NCBI RefSeq assembly: GCF_011455695.1
Contig: NZ_CP015030.1
Location: 682,001 to 746,000, forward strand
Source: Mannheimia granulomatis
GTDB lineage: Bacteria > Pseudomonadota > Gammaproteobacteria > Enterobacterales > Pasteurellaceae
Direction of reading: 5' to 3'
DNA length: 64,000 nucleotides
Shown here one piece after another: positions 59,080 through 64,000 of the stretch. Below the pieces are notes generated by a model, which worked only from the letters and a program-made list of their open reading frames with translations, was not told the origin of the DNA and did not search any database. Both the position numbers and the translations under genes were made by a program. Position 1 is the stretch's first letter, and each line of letters opens with the position of its first letter.

Positions 59080-60999
59080 TTAATTTTCAGCAGATTGTGT
59101 TGTCTTTTTTGCATAACGAGCTTTTGGCTTCGCTGCAAGCGGTGAAATTTTAGCTAAATTTTGCAAAATTTGCCGATTAGGACTTTGCAATAAGTTAGGT
59201 AGTTGATTGCTTAGCTCAAACATAAATTGTTGATAGCTTGTTTCTTTTTTACTAATTTGATTCAGCTGCATTTCCCAATGAGCCGTCATATCAGGTTGAG
59301 TCGCGGAATCAGGTAAGGCATGAATCAGCGTTCTACCTGCTTCAGTGCTGTGGATATTTTTACCTTTGCGAATGAGAAAACCACGTTTAAACAGTAATTC
59401 GATAATCCCTGCTCGAGTGGCTTCGGTGCCTAATCCGTCGGTTTCTCGCAAGATTTTTTTCAGTTCTTTATCTTGCACAAAGCGGGCAATACCTGTCATG
59501 GCTGAAAGCAGGCTACGGTCGGTAAAATAACGGGGCGGTTGTGTTTTTTTACTGATAATTTCGCCATTTTCACAATGCAGTTGTTGCCCTTTTTTCACAA
59601 TCGGAAGTGGCGGTTCTGATATATCAAAATTATCTTCTTTGCCTAAAAGTGACTTCCAGCCTGCAACTACTAAATTGCGGGCTTGAGCGATAAAATTCCC
59701 GCCTGCAATTTCAAGCCCGATTTTGCTTTTGCGATACTCGGCATCGGGGCAAAATTGCAATAAATATTGACGGGCTATCAGTTGGTAAATTCGCTTTTCG
59801 TTTTCAGTTAAATGCACCGTACCTTGTCGAGAGGTTGGAATAATCGCATGATGTGCCTCAACCTCTTTATCGTTCCAACAACGATTGCGTTGATTTGGAT
59901 CAACTGCCTCTGGTTTTTCTTGATATTCCGGTAGATGATGGGCGATTGCAGCCATCACTTTAAAGCGATCGTTAAAATGCTCATTCGGCAAATAGCGGTT
60001 ATCGGAGCGAGGGTAGGTAATCAGCTTATGGGTTTCATATAATTTCTGACAAATATCTAATACGGTTTGAGCCGATAGCCCATATTTACCCGCCGCTTCC
60101 ATTTGTAAAACAGAGAGAGAATAGGGAAGCGGTGCGGTTTCTTTTTCGATTTTATCTTGGTATTCGGTGACACTTGCCGGCTGATTGGTGATGCGTTTGA
60201 CCACATTTTCTGCCAACGGGCGGGAAAGCACTCGACCGTCTTCATCTTGATAATCTTCACAAGCCTTGCTTGGCTGCCATTGTGCTTTAAATTTCTCTTG
60301 GGTTTCCGGTACTACAATATGGGCGAATACTTCGAAATAATCTTTGGGTACAAAATTTTCAATTTCCAAATCTCGGCGAACAATCAGCCCAAGCACAGGA
60401 GTTTGCACCCTGCCTACTGATAATACCCCTTTATATCCAGCCCAACGCCCTTGCAGTGTATAGGCTCGAGTCATATTGATGCCGTAAAGCCAGTCGGCTC
60501 TAGCGCGGGCAAGAGCTGAGGTCGCAAGCGGTATAAAATCGGTATTTTTTTGCAATTTTTCAATGGCTCTGCTCACCGCACTTGGGTTGAGATCGCTTAC
60601 CAGGCAACGTTGAATTTGATTACGGCGTTCAGGGGGTAAATTTAGGTAGCCGAAGACTTCATCCACTAATAATTGCCCTTCTCGATCCGGGTCGCCGGCA
60701 TTGACTAAAACATCCGCTTTTTTGATGAGTTTTTCCACTACCTTAAACTGTTTTAGGGTTTCTTTTTTCGGTACTAATTTCCATTGTTCCGGAATTATAG
60801 GTAGGTGTTCCATCCGCCACATTTTAAAGCGTTCATCGTAAACATCAGGCTCAGCTTGTTCTAATAAATGACCGATACACCAAGTCACCATATCATTTTC
60901 ACCGCACTGAATAAAACCGTCACCTCGGTTGTGAGGCTTCGGTAAGACATCGGCAATTGCACGAGCGAGGCTGGGTTTTTCTGCTACAAATAAACGCAT
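59080..60999 (-). CDS. topB: DNA topoisomerase III
   Basis: TopB is a type IA topoisomerase that decatenates DNA. The 639-residue protein has the Toprim motif [15 protein letters not shown] at the start with [17 protein letters not shown] near 101-117, the active-site tyrosine in [14 protein letters not shown] around residue 330, and [13 protein letters not shown]. The length agrees with E. coli TopB (653). No zinc-finger extension is seen. Confidence 0.95.
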   Translation of the reverse strand: MRLFVAEKPSLARAIADVLPKPHNRGDGFIQCGENDMVTWCIGHLLEQAEPDVYDERFKMWRMEHLPIIPEQWKLVPKKETLKQFKVVEKLIKKADVLVNAGDPDREGQLLVDEVFGYLNLPPERRNQIQRCLVSDLNPSAVSRAIEKLQKNTDFIPLATSALARARADWLYGINMTRAYTLQGRWAGYKGVLSVGRVQTPVLGLIVRRDLEIENFVPKDYFEVFAHIVVPETQEKFKAQWQPSKACEDYQDEDGRVLSRPLAENVVKRITNQPASVTEYQDKIEKETAPLPYSLSVLQMEAAGKYGLSAQTVLDICQKLYETHKLITYPRSDNRYLPNEHFNDRFKVMAAIAHHLPEYQEKPEAVDPNQRNRCWNDKEVEAHHAIIPTSRQGTVHLTENEKRIYQLIARQYLLQFCPDAEYRKSKIGLEIAGGNFIAQARNLVVAGWKSLLGKEDNFDISEPPLPIVKKGQQLHCENGEIISKKTQPPRYFTDRSLLSAMTGIARFVQDKELKKILRETDGLGTEATRAGIIELLFKRGFLIRKGKNIHSTEAGRTLIHALPDSATQPDMTAHWEMQLNQISKKETSYQQFMFELSNQLPNLLQSPNRQILQNLAKISPLAAKPKARYAKKTTQSAEN

Positions 61000-61018
61000 A
61001 AATGCACCATAAACAAAA

Positions 61019-61051
61019 TTAACCGCTTGGTTTAACAGAGCAAGCGGTTAA
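61019..61051. terminator. Inverted USS pair between topB and mepA
   Basis: TTAACCGCTTG and CAAGCGGTTAA form an 11-bp stem with an 11-nt loop, just downstream of mepA on the minus strand, with TTTTG after it in that direction. Confidence 0.6.
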
Positions 61052-61072
61052 AAAAGAGAAAAAATTTACAAA

Positions 61073-61900
61073 TTAGTTTAAACCGTTTTCAGATAAAATC
61101 ATCTGGCATTGAACCGGTGGCGTTGGCAGCACTTTTGATCTCGGTGTGCCAGTGTCGGTTTTCGGCTCAAACCAAGAATAAAGCTCCTCGCCACAACCGT
61201 CGCCAGCCGGCACAGGTGATTGGTTTTCGCAGCTTGGGGCATCAGCCGGACAGCTTAAACGAATATGAAAGTGGGAGTCATGTCCATACCAAGGGCGGAT
61301 TTTACGTAACCATTCGCGATCATTACCGGCTGTTTGACAAAGTTTGACTTTGATAGCCGGGTTGACAAAAATACGATCTACACGGCTGTCTGTAGCTGCA
61401 AGTTTAATCAAATTAGTGTGGTGTTGATTCCATAAATTGTCATCCACTCGTTCGGTAGTACGATTCACCATAATGGTCGCAAGCCCTGCTGGGTTTTGAG
61501 CGGTTTTATCGTCCATTGGTCCGAATTTTAGCCAGATATCTGCATCTAAGCCGGTTTGGTGAGAGGCATGACCAGATGCAAAGCGTCCGCCAGCGGGCAT
61601 TCCCATATCACCAATTAGAATAGTTGGCACGCCGGCAGCTTTGGTTTTTTTGGCTAATTTCGTTAAGTAATCTAATAGTTGGGGATGCCCGTAATAACGA
61701 TTTTTAAGTGAGCGGATCACTTGATAACCCTCGCCTTTTAAGGCAAGGGGCTGTGCACCGATAATGCAACCGTTGCTGTATCCACCAATAGATTGTGCAT
61801 TACCTTGCACAGGGGCTTTTATTTTTTCCCATTGTGTGGCATGGGCTGCGGTTGCGACCATAGCGATGCTTGAAATAAAGAGAGTTTTAACTAATTTCAT
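61073..61900 (-). CDS. mepA: Penicillin-insensitive murein DD-endopeptidase
   Basis: MepA cleaves D-alanyl-meso-diaminopimelyl cross-links in periplasmic peptidoglycan. The 275-residue protein has a signal peptide ending AHA, zinc-binding residues in GGRFASGHASHQTGLDADIWL, and HDSHFHIRLSCP near residue 210. These match the LAS metallopeptidases of the MepA family. It lies 46 bp after aroC on the same strand. Confidence 0.95.
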   Translation of the reverse strand: MKLVKTLFISSIAMVATAAHATQWEKIKAPVQGNAQSIGGYSNGCIIGAQPLALKGEGYQVIRSLKNRYYGHPQLLDYLTKLAKKTKAAGVPTILIGDMGMPAGGRFASGHASHQTGLDADIWLKFGPMDDKTAQNPAGLATIMVNRTTERVDDNLWNQHHTNLIKLAATDSRVDRIFVNPAIKVKLCQTAGNDREWLRKIRPWYGHDSHFHIRLSCPADAPSCENQSPVPAGDGCGEELYSWFEPKTDTGTPRSKVLPTPPVQCQMILSENGLN

Positions 61901-61946
61901 AGATTCCTGTAGAGGCGGGTTTTAACCTGCCATTACAAATTAAATT

Positions 61947-63029
61947 TTAACGGCATTGTGCCTTAAAGCGTAATAAATGATCTAACAATACGATTGCCAT
62001 CATGGCTTTTGCAATCGGCACAGCACGAATGCCCACGCAAGGATCGTGTCTGCCACGGGTAATCACTTCAACTGCCTCATTGTTTTTATTTACACTTTTG
62101 CCCGGAATGGTGATACTTGAAGTCGGTTTTAGGGCAATATTGGCAATAATCGGTTGCCCCGAACTAATACCGCCTAATATACCGCCTGCGTGGTTTGATA
62201 GAAAACCTTCCGGTGTCATTTCATCACGATGCTCACTGCCACGTTGCTCAACAACTGCAAAACCATCACCGATTTCGACCGCTTTCACCGCATTGATAGA
62301 CATTAATGCGTGAGCTAAATCGGCATCTAAACGATCGAATACAGGCTCGCCTAATCCCACCGGTACTCTTTCGGCAATTACCGTTAATTTGGCACCAACT
62401 GAGTCACCCTCTTTTTTCAGTTGGCGAATTAATTCATCAAAACCTTCAACAGCAACAGGATCAGGGCAGAAAAACGGATTACCGTTAACCGCATTCCAAT
62501 CAATTTTTTCTATATTTTCAACTGTTTTAGGGTCAATTTTGACATTACCGATTTGCGATAAATAGCCACGTACTTCAATACCAAACTGTTCACGTAAATA
62601 TTTTTTAGCGATTGCACCGGCGGCAACACGCATGGCAGTTTCACGAGCAGATGAGCGACCACCACCTCGATAATCACGAATACCGTATTTTTGTTGATAG
62701 GTATAATCAGCGTGTCCCGGGCGGAATTTTTCCGCAATATCACCGTAATCTTGCGAGCGTTGGTCGCCATTTTTGATAATTAAACCGATACTGGTACCGG
62801 TAGTTTTTCCTTCAAATACGCCAGAGAGAATTTGTACCTCATCATCTTCACGGCGCGGTGTGGTATAGCGCGATGTGCCGGGCTTGCGACGGTCTAAATC
62901 AGGTTGTAAATCCGCTTCGCTTAGTTCCATATTAGGGGGAACACCATCAACGATACAACCTAATGCAATACCGTGTGATTCGCCAAAAGTTGTTACTTTA
63001 AAGAGTTGTCCAATGCTGTTGCCTGCCAT
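61947..63029 (-). CDS. aroC: Chorismate synthase
   Basis: AroC converts EPSP to chorismate using reduced FMN, the last step of the shikimate pathway. The 360-residue protein has all three family signatures: [37 protein letters not shown] (around residue 125) and [14 protein letters not shown] near the C-terminus. It starts 2 bp downstream of the channel gene stop on the same strand. Confidence 0.97.
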   Translation of the reverse strand: MAGNSIGQLFKVTTFGESHGIALGCIVDGVPPNMELSEADLQPDLDRRKPGTSRYTTPRREDDEVQILSGVFEGKTTGTSIGLIIKNGDQRSQDYGDIAEKFRPGHADYTYQQKYGIRDYRGGGRSSARETAMRVAAGAIAKKYLREQFGIEVRGYLSQIGNVKIDPKTVENIEKIDWNAVNGNPFFCPDPVAVEGFDELIRQLKKEGDSVGAKLTVIAERVPVGLGEPVFDRLDADLAHALMSINAVKAVEIGDGFAVVEQRGSEHRDEMTPEGFLSNHAGGILGGISSGQPIIANIALKPTSSITIPGKSVNKNNEAVEVITRGRHDPCVGIRAVPIAKAMMAIVLLDHLLRFKAQCR

Positions 63030-63031
63030 TT

Positions 63032-64000
63032 TTATTCCTTTTCTTTATGCTTTGTGTTGTCTGTTGTGTTAAATTCAAAACGTTTTGAATCAATTTTTAG
63101 TTCATCTTGTGTGTCGTTATTTTTAATAAAAATATCGAGCTGGTTGAATGCGATCTCGATGTCGTGTTCATTAAAGACACGATGAATTTCGCTGTTTAAT
63201 GCATCGACAGTTGAGGTTCTATCTGCCAGTTCATTTACATAAACTCTCAGTTCGTGATCTAGTGTACTTGCTCCAAAGTTTAAGAAGAAAGCTCGCGGTG
63301 CCGGATCTTTTAATACTTTTGGATTGTCTTCGGCGACTTTTAAGAGTAAGCGTTTTACGAGTTCTAAATCGGAACCATAACCGACACCGACTTTCACAAT
63401 CACTCGGGTTGCAGTACTGCTTAAGGCCCAGTTAACCAAGCGTTCGGTTACGAAAGCTTTGTTCGGTACAATCACTTCTTTACCGTCAAAATCCACTAAG
63501 GTTGTCGCACGAATACGGATTTTAGAGACTTTACCGCTAAAAGTACCGATTGTGATTGTATCACCAATTCGCACAGGGCGTTCAAACAAGATAATAATGC
63601 CGGATACAAAGTTAGCAAAGATCTCTTGCATACCAAAACCTAAACCAACGGATAGAGCAGTAAATAGCCATTGAAGTTTAGTCCAAGACATCCCTAATGT
63701 TGCAAAGGCAAATATCGCCCCTAATGCAATGATGACATAGGTTAATAAGGTTGTAATAGTATAAGGTGTACCTTGAGATAACTTAATATGCGAGAAGATA
63801 AGTGTTTCTAAAACCCCGCCTAGCGTTCTTACTAATACTACAGAAACTACAATAATAATAATTGCTGTCAGTAAGTTAAGTAAAGTGATGGACTCCATTA
63901 TTGTGCCAGATTGGGTAATTACACTTTGTTGCCATAAGGTAATACCATCTAAGTAAAGAGCAACCGTCACTAAATCTGACCATACCCAGTAGAGAAGCAA
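63032..64000 (-). CDS. MscS/MscK-family mechanosensitive channel, C-terminal part (5' end outside window)
   Basis: The minus-strand frame runs off the window at 64000; the 322 residues seen are the C-terminal portion. There are membrane segments, then the MscS core with [56 protein letters not shown] and the beta and C-terminal cytoplasmic domains. Such channels release solutes on hypo-osmotic shock. A neighbour of aroC and mepA in Haemophilus also belongs to this group, as I recall. The full length and subtype (MscK or MscM) cannot be told here. Confidence 0.85.
   Translation of the reverse strand: MLLYWVWSDLVTVALYLDGITLWQQSVITQSGTIMESITLLNLLTAIIIIVVSVVLVRTLGGVLETLIFSHIKLSQGTPYTITTLLTYVIIALGAIFAFATLGMSWTKLQWLFTALSVGLGFGMQEIFANFVSGIIILFERPVRIGDTITIGTFSGKVSKIRIRATTLVDFDGKEVIVPNKAFVTERLVNWALSSTATRVIVKVGVGYGSDLELVKRLLLKVAEDNPKVLKDPAPRAFFLNFGASTLDHELRVYVNELADRTSTVDALNSEIHRVFNEHDIEIAFNQLDIFIKNNDTQDELKIDSKRFEFNTTDNTKHKEKE

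Overview
The window is a piece of chromosome from a member of the Pasteurellaceae. The short word ACAAGCGGT (the Actinobacillus/Mannheimia-type DNA uptake signal sequence, USS) recurs many times in both orientations, often as inverted pairs after genes. The gene set and order (tamA-tamB, cydD-cydC, hflD-purB, secG-tRNA-Leu, mepA-aroC) are gammaproteobacterial. I cannot name the species from sequence alone.

Chromosomal left part (1-42.3 kb). A phosphoethanolamine transferase cut by the window edge, pyrH-frr, gpmA, envC and a YibQ-type deacetylase, tamA-tamB, cydDC, hflD-purB, glpR-ubiA, gyrB, recJ, a BamE-like/OmpA-like lipoprotein, a HAD phosphatase, narQ, a GNAT-rdgB-ybjQ-ycgN cluster, gmhA, tyrR overlapping sapABCD (no sapF), a YceK-type lipoprotein, leuB, cls, a YafD-type phosphoesterase, msrB and gapA. 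Two copies of a small palindromic repeat family, each nested in an inverted USS pair, bracket cls and the phosphoesterase gene.

Integrated element (about 42.37-58.57 kb). It is bounded by a duplicated 3' end of a tRNA-Leu(GAG) gene. Next to the intact tRNA are a P4-type integrase and tandem repeats that also occur at the other end. The element carries a complete HK97-type head and packaging set (gpU-like tail terminator, major capsid, prohead protease, portal, head closure, connector, HNH nuclease, TerS, TerL, gp10-like protein) but no tail tube, tape measure, baseplate, fibre, lysis or CI-type repressor gene. After a small cargo region come AlpA, small genes, an Ash/Icd-like gene and an SF3 helicase. 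This is the layout of a capsid-forming phage-inducible chromosomal island (cf-PICI), a satellite that builds its own DNA-filled heads and takes tails from a helper phage. I also see a candidate cos site, three covarying palindromes ahead of terS, iteron-like clusters at both ends, an attenuator-like hairpin in the early operon, and two genes broken by frameshifts, one of them by a 19-bp tandem duplication.

Chromosomal right part (58.5-64 kb). tRNA-Leu, secG, topB, mepA, aroC and the 3' part of a MscS-family channel gene, all on the minus strand.

Limits: everything here comes from reading sequence and recalling protein families. No database search, folding or alignment program was run, so names rest on motifs and remembered family features, and short-ORF calls are uncertain.
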